Source: Calliopum simillimum (lineage: Eukaryota > Arthropoda > Insecta > Diptera > Lauxaniidae). From it: a stretch of DNA of 64,000 nucleotides. Position numbers and translations under genes: made by a program. Location: NCBI GenBank assembly GCA_951812925.1, contig OX638371.1, forward strand, positions 33,392,101 through 33,456,100. The letters run 5' to 3'. The notes beneath the pieces were generated by a model. The model searched no databases. It saw nothing but the letters and a program-made list of their open reading frames with translations, and was not told the origin of the DNA. Of this stretch, positions 9,500 to 21,788 are shown piece by piece. Position 1 is the stretch's first letter. The number at the start of each line of letters is the position of its first letter.

Positions 9500-10090
9500 G
9501 AGCTGAAATTTTTTACAAACTTTGGCTTATATGGGAGGTGCCACGGCCTCTTGTCCGAGTTTGCCTGGTTCTTTCTCCGAGCTTCCATTTACTGTCCTTA
9601 GCGTCTGAGTGAAATTTAGTTGGATTGTCTCGAAAAACACTTTCAGTATAGCATTTTGAAACTTTTGCTTATATGGGATGTGCCACACCCTCCTGTTCGA
9701 GTTCGCCTAGTTTTTGCTCAGGGATTGCATTTATGGTTTCTAATGTCAGAGTGAAATTTAGTTGAATTATCTCAAAAAAACGTTTTCAGCATAGCATTTT
9801 AAAACTTTTGCTTATATGAGAGGTGCCACGCCCTCTTGTTCATATTCGCCTAGTTTTTGCTCAATCGCAAAATACTCCTAAGGTTTTATTTTGTATATAT
9901 TTTTTGTATGGGTGGTAGGCGTGTCCGTTGACCGATTTCGCTTATTTTCAATACGACAAGTTAACTATGATGATGGAGGCAGTATACCAATGTTTATCGA
10001 ATTATCTTGCTCCCAAAAAATATTAAAATGACAGATGAACATGGCTATATCGACTCAGGAGGTGACGCTGTTCAAGAAAATATATAATTA
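9500..10090 (-). repeat. Fragment of the TATACCCTACACCC dispersed repeat (reverse)
   Basis: Reverse-complement match to the repeats at 13345-14136 and 59598-60430: GGGAGGTGCCACGGCCTCTT blocks repeated about every 135 bp, then GGTAGGCGTGTCCGTTGACC and GGCTATATCGACTCAGGAGG. The outer end with the CCCTACACCC motif is missing, so the copy is truncated. Confidence 0.75.
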
Positions 10091-11548
10091 AAAATTTGTG
10101 CTCGTTAATTTTTAACAGAGTGTTATTAAAATCTATAAAATTATAGTCTATTTATCAAAGGTACATAAATCTGACGAAAAATTCACATGTTAAGCTTGCG
10201 AAAAAGTAGTAAATTTCATGTAGTATTCCAATGTTCTTCATTTTAACTTAATTATTAAAAAATTATGTAATGTCATTCATTGTCCTTAACATTAGTCGTA
10301 AATCACTATAGCGCAGCGCTAGATTCAAAAGTCATTTGCGCTAGGAATCCACCAAAAAGCGCCAACTCACACGATGTGAGTAGGTCAAATCACAAAACAT
10401 ACATACATTGGTATGGTTGGCTTCTATTTACATATTGAATTGACTTTTCTCAACCCATATATCATCGAGATAATCAAATTGACTTATTCAGCCATTCTAC
10501 CTGTCTAATAGACAGTGTCTTTGCAGCACGTTCGCCCGGTTCTTCCGCGAGCGCGCTTATTTTGGTCGCATTTCTCCAAGACGGCAACCGCTCATTTGCA
10601 TTTTATTTTTTTCGAAATTCATAATACTGCGAAAGCACGTTGCTTTATTTTGCTGATGATTGATCGCCGTGATGTTGTTTTATCAAGATTTTGTGTATTT
10701 TTATTCAGAGTTTATCTGCATTAATTAAATAATTAATTCATAAATATTTGGAAAACAAAGTAAATTTTATGTTTGTTTAATTTCATAGCGAAAGTTTTAG
10801 CTGACCTCCCCCTCCCTTACCATTTCCTTGTCGATTTTCCCACTCGTGTCATTTCGCTGTATTTGTTTCTCATACACATTTTTGCTCTCAATGTTTTGAC
10901 ATTTGAAATCTGGCGCATTTCGTTATGCGTTGTCGACACTGACATGTCATACGTCATTTTTGACAGCGGATTCTACTGCATTATTTATGTGCGCCAGTAG
11001 ATTTCTATGAATAGTAAATTGCTCATGTCATGGCATTTTATTTAAATTTTTGGGGTCGTGTCGGAATTAATTTAATATTTGCATTTTTTTTTTTTTAATA
11101 TATAAATTCATTTCTTTGTATATAAATTCGAAATAAAAGTTAATGTTGTAACATTTAAACGTTTTAAGCCACGAAAGCAAACAAAAAACTTTCCATTTCT
11201 GTTGGCAGTTAACAACCAGGAACCAGGGCACTGGTACAAGCACCGTAAACAACAACGAGAAAACTAAGTGATTTATTGATTTCATTGAACAGTCGAAATC
11301 CGCATTAACTTCGTTCTTTTGAGAAGCTTTAAAACCATCACTATACAAAAAGCATCGGGGCAGGCTTCTATTCAACCGCATTATGTGAAAACTTAAAATA
11401 AATCAAAGTAAATTCAAATAACAGAAGGTTGATGTAAAAATAGAGCCCTCTGGAGATCGCATACAAATGAATTTTAGCGCAATGTAGCAGCCCAATAGAA
11501 ATACAGATGTTGAGTGACCAATTCAGATTTTTTGTTCTTCAGTTTTGA
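10091..11548. other. Apparently single-copy interval
   Basis: Mixed-composition sequence with no repeat copy seen elsewhere in the window. 10500-11000 is less AT-rich, with pieces such as GCACGTTCGCCCGGTTCTTC and TGACATGTCATACGTCA. It might be host regulatory or 5' untranslated DNA. I find no supported exon. Confidence 0.35.
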
Positions 11549-11774
11549 ATTGGAGTGGGCCTGCCAGTGGTTCTCCAGAAAAACAATAAAATGTGGCTTT
11601 TACCGCAATTTTTCAATACAATTTTTTTGAATTTGAAATTTTTAACTAAACGATAATTTGAATTCGAAAATTTTATTTAATAAGATTTTTCAATTGATAA
11701 AATGTACTGAAAAATTGCGGAAGATACTACATTTTATTGTTTTTCTGGAGAACCACTAGCAGGCCCACTCCAAT
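11549..11774. mobile_element. 226-bp foldback MITE
   Basis: Near-perfect palindrome. The left end ATTGGAGTGGGCCTGCCAGT continues into GGTTCTCCAGAAAAACAATA, and both are mirrored at the right end (ACTAGCAGGCCCACTCCAAT). The centre is AT-rich. No coding capacity and no certain target duplication. Confidence 0.75.
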
Positions 11775-12269
11775 TTTTGGAGGACTGGTAAGTTACACCT
11801 GTAGCTTTTTTTACAAGAAAAATAAAAATATCATAAATGACATATTTTGGGAAACTCAATTTAAAATATTTTTTTCAGTGTGAGCTATATAAAAAAAATT
11901 ATTTTTGCTAATTTTTATTTTAAAGCCTGTTTCAAGACAAATCATTTGACACCATAAAATGGAGAATTGGGTACATGCAACTTAAGTTATAGCTGCTCAA
12001 AAAAAAACTAACCTAAAAATTTCAAAGTGCCATATCTCCGCCATTTTTTTAAATTTTGAAAAAATATTTCGTGGTAATTTTTTCCACTATGCTTCTCTTG
12101 CTTATTCCAATTTATAGTCAAATCAGATTATATGGACAAATTTCTTGATCGTTTTGACATGGTTTGCACCAGGTGTCATGTTATAAATTTTTAGTAAATC
12201 AAAAAAAATTGCGTACTATTTGTTATAGTCTTACAATATATCATTTTAATTTTCAGAAAGATTGGTCAA
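11775..12269. other. AT-rich interval
   Basis: No recognised feature. It may include the eroded 5' end of the dead mariner that follows. Confidence 0.35.
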
Positions 12270-13170
12270 AATGGAGCGAAGAAAACGTAAAGTTCGTGAA
12301 ACAATGTCTGCTGATATTCCAGTGCCAACGACATATGCTCAAGCCTGTGGAAATATTTAGTGAATGCTAAATAGCATTTGAAGTTAAGGCGCCATCTCTC
12401 GTGACTATTTCAAAGTGGTTCCGAAGATTCCAGACAGATCATTTTTCTGTGGAGGACGAACCTTGAGAAGGCAGCCCAAATTCTTCGACTGATTATGCAA
12501 GTGTAGCGCTGGTGAAGTCTAAAATTCACGAAGATCCAAGATTGACCCAGGAAATCATTACTGAAGAACTGGGCTATGGCTGTATCGCGACTATTAAAAA
12601 ATGATCTTGGATATACTAAGAAATCTGCACGATGGGTTCCAAGAATGTTAAGTGGTGCTCAAAAAGTTACACTTTCAAGAAAATTGTAACAGGTAATGAA
12701 GCATGGTTTTATAAGTAAGACCCTGCAAAGACCAAACAACAATCCATGGTATGGAGCCCAGAAGGTGCAAATCCACCTGTTAAAGCAAAGCAACAAAAGT
12801 AATGATATCAATTTACTTCACCTGAGAGAAAGTTGTAGCTGCTATTCCTTTGGAAAAAGTTCGGACGGTTACTGCTAAGTGATATAGTGAAACCTGCTTA
12901 CCAAAAGTTTACCAAAACTTTCTACATTACGATAATGCGCCAGCGCACATTGCTGAAGAAATGGCATCGAAGAAATTGGTCCAGCACCTTATTCCTCAGA
13001 TCTAGCGCCTTGTGACTTCTGGTTGTTTCCAAAAATAAAAAAAATTTGGGAGTTAAAGTCTTCAACAGCAATGAGGAGGTAATAAATGCGGTTAATGATG
13101 AATTTGTGAAACTGCAAACAGCCGATTTTGAAAGTTATAAATTTAAAAAATTTTTATCCTGTTTTTTCAA
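12270..13170 (+). pseudogene. Degraded mariner-like transposase
   Basis: Translating in shifting frames gives an ordered series of mariner motifs: SLVTISKWFRRFQTDHFSVE near 12400, KSARWVPRML near 12630, KIVTGNEAWF near 12690, YDNAPAHIAEE near 12935 and SSDLAPCDFWLFPKIK near 12995. Stop codons and frameshifts separate them, and the first catalytic Asp is now Asn (TGNE). The motifs differ from the intact mariner at 6192, so this is another, older subfamily. Inverted repeats are not recognisable. Confidence 0.85.
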
Positions 13171-13344
13171 TTCTACCAAGCGAACTTCTGTTAGATGGTT
13201 TTCTGAGTTTCGATATATTTTTTGATGACATATTGTATATTTTTCCGATGCTATTCCCATATTTGAAAATTTTAAGACGAAAAGATATAAATTGCATCAC
13301 TTAAGCAGGTGTAAGTAAAAAGCACCGTTCTCCAGCTGATTGTT

Positions 13345-14136
13345 TTTATACCCTACACCCAGGGTATATTCACTTTGTCCTTCCATTTGTAACGCAGAGA
13401 AGGAGGCGTGGCAGATATAGAAAAGTATATATATTCTTGATCAGCGTCACCTCTTGAGTCGATATAGCCATGTCCGTCTGTCTGGCTGGGTGGCTGGCTG
13501 TGTGTGGAAATACATTTTTTAGGAAAACTAAGCATGATAATTCAATGAGATTTGGTGCACAGCCTCCGTCGTCAAAGTTAACTCGGGAGATTGAAAATGA
13601 GCGAAATCGGTCAACGGACACGCCTACCGCCCATACAAAATATATATTCGAAATGCAACTTTTGGAGTATTTTTCACGATAACACAACCAAAATACACAT
13701 AAATACTACAAATTGTAAGTGCAAACTATGAGCTAAAACCGGGCGAATTTGGACAAGAGGGTGTGGCACCTCTCATATAACCAAAAGCTTCAAAACGCTA
13801 TGCTGAATGCGTTTTTGAGACAATCGAACTAAATTTTACTCAGACACTAAGAATTATAAATGGAAGGTTTAAGAAAAAACTGGATAAAATCACACAAGAG
13901 GGCGTGGCACCTCCCATATAAGCAAAAGGTTAAAACGCTATACTGAAAACATTTTTTGAGATAATCCAACTAAATTTCAGTCAAATACTAAGAACTATTA
14001 ATTCAAACTCTGAGAAAAAACTGGGTTAGTACGGACAAGAGGGCGCAGCACCTCCCATATTAGCAAAATTTTTAAAATACTGCTGTGTAGGGTATTTAAT
14101 GTTTGGCCAGGCCAAAGGTAACACCCTTACTAGTTT
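13345..14136 (+). repeat. TATACCCTACACCC dispersed repeat, copy 1
   Basis: Starts TATACCCTACACCCAGGGTA and ends near TGTAGGGTATTTAATGTTTG GCCAGGCC, so short inverted ends are present. Within it are GTCGATATAGCCATGTCCGT and about three degenerate tandem units of about 135 bp containing GGACAAGAGGGCGTGGCACC. Copies lie at 59598-60430 and, reversed, at 9500-10090. It has no ORF. Similar sequences are common in fly genomes (from memory); the class is uncertain. Confidence 0.8.
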
Positions 14137-14204
14137 TAAAATGAGGTCGAAAAACAATACTTTGGAAAAAAGCATAACAAACCAAAATGTGTGCATACAT
14201 TTAA

Positions 14205-14357
14205 GGGGCTGTCCATAAGCTCCGTGACGCTCCTAGGGGGGGGGGGGGTTCGAGCGTCGCGCTTGGTGTATTTTATGTATATTTTATATGAAGCTACCGT
14301 CACATAGGGGGGTTTAATATAGCGAATTTTAGCGTCACGGAGTTTATGGACAGCCCC
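14205..14357. mobile_element. 153-bp PIF/Harbinger-like MITE
   Basis: Inverted ends GGGGCTGTCCATAAGCTCCG and (reverse complement of the right end) GGGGCTGTCCATAAACTCCG flanked by the 3-bp duplication TAA (14202-14204, 14358-14360). Three-base TWA duplications and GGG-starting ends fit PIF/Harbinger. An interior G run of 13 follows the left end. No coding capacity. Confidence 0.8.
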
Positions 14358-14360
14358 TAA

Positions 14361-15732
14361 GCATAACTTCAACTACGTTTTCAAATTATACTAAAATACA
14401 TAAATACAATAAAATTTTCCTAGTGGGACAGCAAGTCTTAGTATTACAATATATAAATACATACCAGCAAAACTTTGCATTTTGACACAAAATATTTAAC
14501 AAAAATGATAAATTTTATTTGCATTTAAACTCAATAAATAAACTGCTCAATAAAATGTCACATAAAAATGATAAACTGGTACGCTTTGCTTGGCATGTGA
14601 ATTTGGCCTATAAGTTTCACGAATTTTTCACTTGTGGCTTAAACACACACACACCATCATCCCACCCACTTACTGCCACTGTAGCTTCTAGGCATAAACT
14701 AAAGCTTTGTACCATGACAGTATCATTTTCAATGTAAAAGTCATCATGTACATACATACAAACGTTTTTATTATTGAATTATGTAGGATATTGAAAAGGA
14801 TATGTATGTGTGTATGCACATATTCGTTAGCAAATCTCTTTATAATTGTCTGTCATAATACAAATTGATCTTTTAAAGGGAAACAATTTTATTTAAATTA
14901 TTATGCCATACGATATGCAAGTTATTTAGCACTCATTACTTTAGGTAAAAATACCTTATGTAGGGTATAAGAATGCATATTATTTTACTTTCATGACTTT
15001 AAACTTCATTAGTTTTTCTTCCTTACATTAGTTCTATCGCGACAAATAGGCAATCAATTCACCCTTTAAAATATTTCCCAAAATCTTCTTTTGGAGCATA
15101 TCCATTTCAACATTCACAATATTAATTATCGCCGCTTTTCCAACTTTTCTCTGGTTTGTACCACCTTAAATGCCATTTTTTTCTTTATAAAGTTAAAGTC
15201 TTAAAAAAGATATTTAAAATTTACCCAAAAAGTACTTGGCTGTTTTTAGAGTGGTTCCAAAAAATGTGTTTTTTTTTTTTTTTGTTTCCCAGACACACTC
15301 AAAGTATACTTTCAAATTAGGAGCGGTTTTTTCAATTATTTTTTCATTGACCCGGCCGTATGTTCAACTATCCAAGCAGTTACCGTTTAACAAGTTTCCA
15401 GAAAAACCGCTTCTACTTTCATCATGCTGAAGTAAATGGCCTGCGATACCCCTATCTGTAACCTGTGTCGTATCAATCAACTGTCTGAAAAATTCGCCAG
15501 AATATTCCAAGCCGAAATCTTGGACGTCTACAATTGAGGAGTGGCCGTACTAAAGGGCAGTACCATTACGAGGCAAAAGTAATGTCATACATATTATGTG
15601 GCATAATAATCGGATATTTGACCGGTATCAGTTTTTCAACATAATGCCATCCATTTTACACCATCAAGTAAATTTTTCATGAAAACAGACAACAATTTTA
15701 ATCATTTCTAACAAAATATTTTTCTAAGGACA
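14361..15732. other. Apparently single-copy AT-rich interval
   Basis: No repeat partner or convincing gene. A 33-codon ORF at 15436-15537 has somewhat coding-like composition but no splice context or recognised domain, so it is not called. Confidence 0.35.
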
Positions 15733-16985
15733 AGTACAGTCATTTGGTAGTTTTAGCTGGAAAGTTTTGCGGGATTTTTGCAACTGAGTTATTTTATAGA
15801 TTTCGATGTGCACTTTCAGAATTTCAACTTTGCTACCTCGAGTCGTGTTCGCTCGCGCCGCCATATTGGAAAAATGGCGTCCAAAATCAGTTTTTTACAA
15901 ATATCTCTTTAACGGTTACATCCAGAAAAAAATTTCTTGGAGCAATATTTTAGCTTATAAAATTTTCTATGACTCCTTAATTGTTTCCGTACGACTTATA
16001 ACTCAGGAGATATCCTAATTCAAAATTTGAAAAAAATTAGTAAATTGTGCATGCCACTTATGAGTAGGCACAGTAATGTGTTGAGCTTAAAATTACAATA
16101 ACTCATGAACGGGCAGTCACACGTTCAAAGTAAAAACACCTATTTATAGGGAATTACTTCCAATATATAAGCTACATTTCATTTTTTTTTCACATGACCT
16201 ATAGTTTACGAGATATTTTATCGACAAACCTAAAATTTAGAAAAAACCATTTTTTCAAAATAGCTCCAAAACATGCATTTTGTAGAACGTTCAATTCCTT
16301 ATAAGGGTCTTTCCAAACTATTTTTTCGTCAGACTTACTCTTCATGAGATATCGCGTCTTGAAAATCATGCAAAATTGAACATTGTACTATGCGCAGTAC
16401 TATGTTCGGTTTTGAATGATTTTCAAGTCGCGATATCTCATGAAGGGTAAGTCTGACAAAAAAATAGTTCGGAGAAACTGTTATAGGGAATTGAACATTC
16501 TACAAAATGCATGATTAATTTTTTTACTAGGACGAACCGTTTTGGAGCTTTTTTGAAACAACAGTTTTTTTCTAAATTTTAGGTTTGTTGAAAAAATATC
16601 TCGTAAACTATAGGTTATGTGAAAAAAAAAATAATATGATGCTTATAGTGGAAGCAATTCTCTATGAACAGGTGTTTTGGTTTTGAACGTGTGACTCACC
16701 TTTCATGAGTTATTGTAATTTTAAGCTCAACACATCACTGTGCCTACTTATAAGCCACAACATTGCGCACCAATATTTTTCTCTAAATGTAACCGTTAAA
16801 GAGCTATTAGTAAAAAACTGATTTTGGACGCCATTTTTCCAATATGGCGGCGCGAGCGAACACGACTCGAGGTAGCAAAGTTGAAATTCTTAAAGAGCAC
16901 ATCGAAATCTATAAAATAACTCAGTTGCAAAAATCCCACAAAACATTCCAGGTAACATCATTTTATTCTCCCAAATGATTGTACT
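15733..16985. mobile_element. 1.25-kb foldback element
   Basis: Long inverted repeat. AGTACAGTCATTTGG at the left pairs with CCAAATGATTGTACT at the right, and CGCTCGCGCCGCCATATTGG (15852-15871) pairs with its complement near 16840. The arms meet near 16390. The arms are several percent diverged, so it is old. No gene and no clear target duplication. Confidence 0.8.
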
Positions 16986-17190
16986 AGACGTGATTTTTGG
17001 CTTTTCTATTATAAAAAAGTGCCTGGGTTGTGAAGCATCTGGCAAATCCCAATAAAAGTCGAAAAACACGAAGTAAAACACCCATAATTTCATAATTATT
17101 TGAAATTTTATTCATTCAGAAGGTCACAGAAGGACAAACAAGTTGTAATGACGCTACTTAGGCCAAAAAAATCGTAATGAATGAAAGTGC

Positions 17191-17320
17191 TCAATCATAA
17201 TTTTCTTCATCTTCATCCAGATCGGTGTCGCAATGTTTTTAAGTGAAATACGAACGCGTTCCCATATTGGCGCACTTCAAGTGAACATGCCGGCCACATG
17301 TGTTGCATTCGATGGAGTTG
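17191..17320 (-). pseudogene. Possible Cys-rich (PHD-like) protein tail fragment
   Basis: On the minus strand ECNTCGRHVHLKCANMGTRS is followed by YFT, a stop codon, then KHCDTDLDEDEENYD and another stop. The Cys/His spacing is PHD/RING-like and the stop sits exactly where a CxxC partner Cys would be. Such acidic Cys-rich tails end some transposases. No upstream domain is recognisable, so this is only a possible fragment. Confidence 0.25.
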
Positions 17321-17494
17321 TTGAGGGTCAGTTCTTTAAGCAAAAATCTCAAACAAATGATGCAAAAATTAATGTTCAAAAATGGGGGATGGGGAAAACA
17401 GCAAGAATAGAGCCAAAAACCAGTAAAAAGTCGAGGAAAGTTGTTTTCCCTAAAAAACAACATTAAAAACGCGCTGGAACAACATTTTTTGTGA

Positions 17495-17700
17495 GCCACC
17501 CTAAGTTTTCAGGTGTCATATTGAGGGGACTAAAGAGATAAGACTGGCGGTGGGAAAATGATTGGTGAAAGTATTTATATTTTCTCAGAAAACCGAACTG
17601 ATATTGGCTATTTGTGGACCACCACCATAAGTTTTCGGGTGTCCTATTAAGAGGCCTTAAAACATAAGATTGGCGGTGAAAAAATGGTTAGTAGATCTTT
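17495..17700. repeat. Short degenerate tandem duplication
   Basis: Two related units about 115 bp apart: CACCCTAAGTTTTCAGGTGT ... GACTGGCGGTGGGAAAATG and CACCATAAGTTTTCGGGTGT ... GATTGGCGGTGAAAAAATG. No coding content. Confidence 0.5.
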
Positions 17701-17810
17701 TTGTAAAAAAGTTTTCATGGGCTACTGACATAAAAAATTAAAAAAAAAAAAAATGAAACACATACCGAGTAAAATGACATAAAAACATCTTATTGTAACA
17801 AGTATCGCCC

Positions 17811-18085
17811 AATGGTCAAAATTTGACCACAAATGTATTAAATAATTTTGGTACATTTTGGGCTGTTTTAGTACTTTTTTTGCTATTTGGTACAAAATAG
17901 AAATGTTCATTTATTATCCCTGGTACAATGGAAAACGAAAAGAAAACAAAAAATATGAAGTCAGTCAGCTTTTTGTTTTTTTCTTTGTGCTGTATCCTCT
18001 TTTCAGCTCTGTGTGACCGCGTATTTTGTCGTTGTTAATATTGAAAAAACTGCATTTAATTTTACCTGGCTTGATGGCAATGTCC
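17811..18085 (+). repeat. GGTCAAAATTTGACCAC dispersed repeat, copy 1
   Basis: About 275 bp shared with 62458-62735 in the same orientation, including TGGTCAAAATTTGACCACAA, TTTGGTACAAAATAGAAA, CATTTATTATCCCTGGTACA and TTTTCAGCTCTGTGTGACCG. The copies are visibly diverged. Family unknown. Confidence 0.65.
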
Positions 18086-19868
18086 TTGAAAAAAATCAAA
18101 AAAAAGTTTTTGCAATATGAAACATGAATCATGTTTCATGATGTCTGTAGCTGCCACAAGCAATATGTCTGAACACTTCGGTGTAACCACAAAAACTAAG
18201 TCATGTCAAAAGATGATCTTGACTGTTGAAAAATTGGCGATATGTTAATTAGGGAAAGAAAAATAAGTAATGGTTCACTATCGAGCCCGGTTCACAACCA
18301 GTGACACTCCCCTACTAGTCCAAGCTACTTGTGGCAGAGTGCGAATAATTTTTGCATTAGATTTTTTGAAAAATTGAGATATTTGAGGTTTAATATACGA
18401 AAAATGTGCATTTTTGTTATTTTTGTGGTAAGTTTCAGACTGCACAATTTTTTTGTTATTTTTTTACATAATTCATTATTTAGTACCTCTCTTTCTATTG
18501 AAAATGAGCTCTTAAAAGGTACCATATGATACCTCTTTCAAAAACTATAGCCGATTTAAAATGACATCATAAAATCCAAAGCCTGTGACGTTTTACCCGT
18601 TATATGCGATTCATGAGGTCGTCTTAAATCGGCCATAAAATTTTGATGAATCTATCGCATATTTAAAGAGCTAATTTTAAAGGAACAGTACAAAACAGGA
18701 GTAGTAGGTACTAAGTAATAAATTAAGTAAAAAATATTTCAAAAATTCTGTGCAGTCTGCATCAAACCTCAAATAGAGTCAAAAAAGTAATTTTTCGTGA
18801 ATAAAGCGTCAAATATCTCAAAATCCTAAGGTGTTGGGCCAATTGTGAGTTTAAGTTGAGGTTACTTCGAAAATGCCTGAAAACATAACCTTGCAGGTAT
18901 GTGTTTTTAATTTAAGAAATGTAGAACGTACCTTTTTTGACCCGGTAGATTTTCGCCAGAATTGTTCTTTTGGTCTAGAGTCAACATAAAAACTACATTT
19001 CCAGTTGATCACAATGATAATATAGCCGTAAAAGGTTTTGGCCAGAAAAGTGTGCTGTTTGACCTATAGTGCAGCATCAATAAAAGTACCACGCCCACTA
19101 TCCAATAATTGAAAATTTTAACAGGTTATATCTAGCAAGCTGTAAAAGGTATTTTGATAAAATTATATAGATAAGGGTCGAGCATGAGTACCATGCCATG
19201 AACAATTGAGTGTAAACGTATAAGGTTACGCCCACTTTGATGTGACATTATGTTATAAAAGCTATTCTGTTCAAATTTGGCAGGTAGGTGGAAGTTTAAA
19301 TTTTAAGGCTTAATAACTGAAAAACTAAATCAAATGTAATGGGTGCTATGTGCTATTATACTCGTATTTCCGTACTTAATTAGTCCTTAATTCTTGCATG
19401 TTTTTCACAATTTAAACATAAGGAAAGATATTCTTTATGGATCATTTAACTATATAAAGTTAATTGCCGTGAAATAGGCATATTAAAATTAGTTAAACAT
19501 TCGAAATTCCCATACAATATAGTACTCATTGTCAATAGCACATCTCATTAAAAACACCATTCAACATGCATGGAACTTGTACGAGTATGTTACTATTGCT
19601 CAGAAGCTATCGACTGTCCCTATACTTGCTGACCCAGCACTTCCATTAGTTAGAAATGCATGAGATAAATTACTAACTGACTGCCGCTTGTGTGTGATCC
19701 ATCCATCAATGCCACCTTTCAGCCAACATAAGTTGACATGGTAGTAGATAGAGTAGATTGATCAGAGCCAAGCAACGATCGCCATAAACTCATACTGACG
19801 TATGTACGAAAAGACCTCACAATGTGATGCATCCAGAACACTGAATTTTTTTTTTCTGTTTCCTACAG
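18086..19868. other. Interval without recognised genes
   Basis: AT-rich sequence with no repeat partner, inverted repeat or coding signal that I can support, up to the acceptor-like site at 19852-19868. Confidence 0.35.
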
Positions 19869-19969
19869 AAGAAACTGTTCGCATAAGAGAACTCCTAAAA
19901 AGTGTTTTGTCTGCTGATGATGACTCTTCGTCCACTGTCTCTGAGTTGTGTCATCGCTTGTGTGGTTGA
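19869..19969 (+). CDS. Candidate terminal exon, unknown protein
   Basis: A strong 3' splice-like sequence (TTTTTTTTCTGTTTCCTACAG) ends at 19868. After two bases completing a codon, 32 codons run to TGA at 19967-19969, encoding ETVRIRELLKSVLSADDDSS and STVSELCHRLCG. Codon choice looks coding, with a run of Asp/Ser. No family recognised and no partner exon found. It could be a relic or chance. Confidence 0.3.
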
Positions 19970-20208
19970 AAATATCAATTGTGCACTTTGCCGACAGACC
20001 ATTTTTTTTGATCAGATATAATCAACAGTTCAGATATTGAGCAAAAATCATTGTAGCGGAGCAGAAATTCCAGATAATCATATTATGAAAAGATGCCTGT
20101 ATCTATTGATCAGTTATGTTGTTGGGCTTATGTCTTGCGAGAACCTCGTTGATTAGAGGTGATTTTTGATTAATGTCATCCTTTATGTAGCTACATATGT
20201 ATGTATAC

Positions 20209-21780
20209 TAGACCGGTGCGTTTTGGACGAAAGTTTAAAATTTGTCGCGCAACCGGCAGAATTGTAAAGTTTAACTATCGACATGAAGATTGCCGCCACC
20301 CTAGCTCTGAGAGATGACGGGAAGGGGTGTCGATATATTTTTGAAGGTTGAAAAACGTGGTTTAAAAATGCATGCTCATAGGTCCGAAGTGAATCGATTC
20401 TCAGCTTCGTAGTAGATCGAAAACTGAAATCCAAGACATGGATTCTTATGTATTTTTTTCCGTAGAATCGAATGGCATCATTAGTTTTCTGATTAGACGT
20501 CCATTTTTGGCGTTAAGTGAACTTTTCAGCTCAAAAAAGTCGAAATTTTTCCAAATCCCCTGTTTGAGCACTCCACAATTGAACAGAAAAAATCTTAGAA
20601 AAATTTTAAATATACATTTTGTTAGGATTTTTTCTGACAAATCTAGTGGTACCATTTTTTTTTGCGCTACGACATTGTTTTATTCATGAAAAACGAATTT
20701 TTGATTTTTATTATGAAAAAATATCACGAAATCGGGCGTAAATATTTAGTCAACGACGGTTCCCAACGTCCGGACGGTTTTTTTTTTTTTCGATGCCCCC
20801 TAGTAAAATTTTTTTAGAATATTTTGGAAATTTTTTTAACCCATTATAAACAAGTTTTTGAAAAAGGGGTCAAAAAGACCCTTAAAAACGGTATGTAATG
20901 GGTTAAGATGTTCAAATAACTTAATGTAGAATCAAGCATGGAACAATATTTTAGATTATCTTAACCCATTATAAACAAGTTTTTGGAAAAAGGAGTCGAA
21001 GAAACCCTTAAGACGCGATAAATTGGTTAAGATGTTCACATAACTTTATGTAGAATCAAGCATGGAACAATATTTCATAACATCTTAACCCATTATATCC
21101 CGTTTTTAAGGGTCTTTTTGACCCCTTTTTCAAAAACTTGTTTATAATGGGTTAAAAAAATTTCCAAAATATTCTAAAAAAATTTTACTAGGGGGCGTCG
21201 AAAAAAAAAACCGTCCGGACGTTGGGGACCGCCGTTGCCTAAATATTTACGCCCGATTTCGTGATATTTTTTCATAATAAAAATCAATAATTCGATTTTC
21301 ATGAATAAAAACAATGTCGTAGCGCAAAAAAAAATGGTACCACTGGATTTATCAGAAAAAATCCTAACAAAATGTATATTTAAAATTTTTCTAAGATTTT
21401 TTCTGTTCAATTGTGGAGTGCTCAAACAGGGGATTTGGAAAAATTTCGACTTTTTTGAGCTGAAAAGTTCACTTAACGCCAAAAATGGACGTCTAATCAG
21501 AAAACTAATGATGCCATTCGATTCTACGGAAAAAAATACATAAGAATCCATGTCTTGGATTTCAGTTTTCGATCTACTACGAAGCTGAGAATCGATTCAC
21601 TTCGGACCTATGAGCATGCATTTTTAAACCACGTTTTTCAACCTTCAAAAATATATCGACACCCCTTCCCGTCATCTCTCAGAGCTAGGGTGGCGGCAAT
21701 CTTCATGTCGATAGTTAAACTTTACAATTCTGCCGGTTGCGCGACAAATTTTAAACTTTCGTCCAAAACGCACCGGTCTA
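20209..21780. mobile_element. 1.57-kb foldback element with hAT-type ends
   Basis: Near-perfect inverted repeat: TAGACCGGTGCGTTTTGGAC at the left and its exact complement at the right. It is flanked by the 8-bp duplication ATGTATAC (20201-20208 and 21781-21788), typical of hAT insertions. The arms are about 620 bp each and the middle (20836-21155) holds three TTAA hairpin units. ORFs in the two arms are copies of one another and encode nothing recognised. The high arm identity suggests a recent origin or gene conversion. Confidence 0.9.
20836..21155. repeat. Three TTAACCCATTA hairpin units in the foldback centre
   Basis: Three units of about 70 bp, each bounded by TTAA: 20836-20906, 20961-21030 and 21085-21155 (the third reversed). 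The first runs TTAACCCATTATAAACAAG ... TAATGGGTTAA. They are separated by a repeated spacer with AGAATCAAGCATGGAACAAT. TTAA boundaries with CCC ends fit piggyBac-type MITEs. Confidence 0.65.
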
Positions 21781-21788
21781 ATGTATAC

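Noticed and set aside
15436..15537. 33-codon ORF with CNLC motif
   Set aside because: Too short, no splice context and no homologous partner seen.
20438..21551. Mirror-image ORFs of about 80-125 codons in the hAT-type foldback arms
   Set aside because: Identity comes from the inverted repeat; both strands are open by chance and no domain is recognised.
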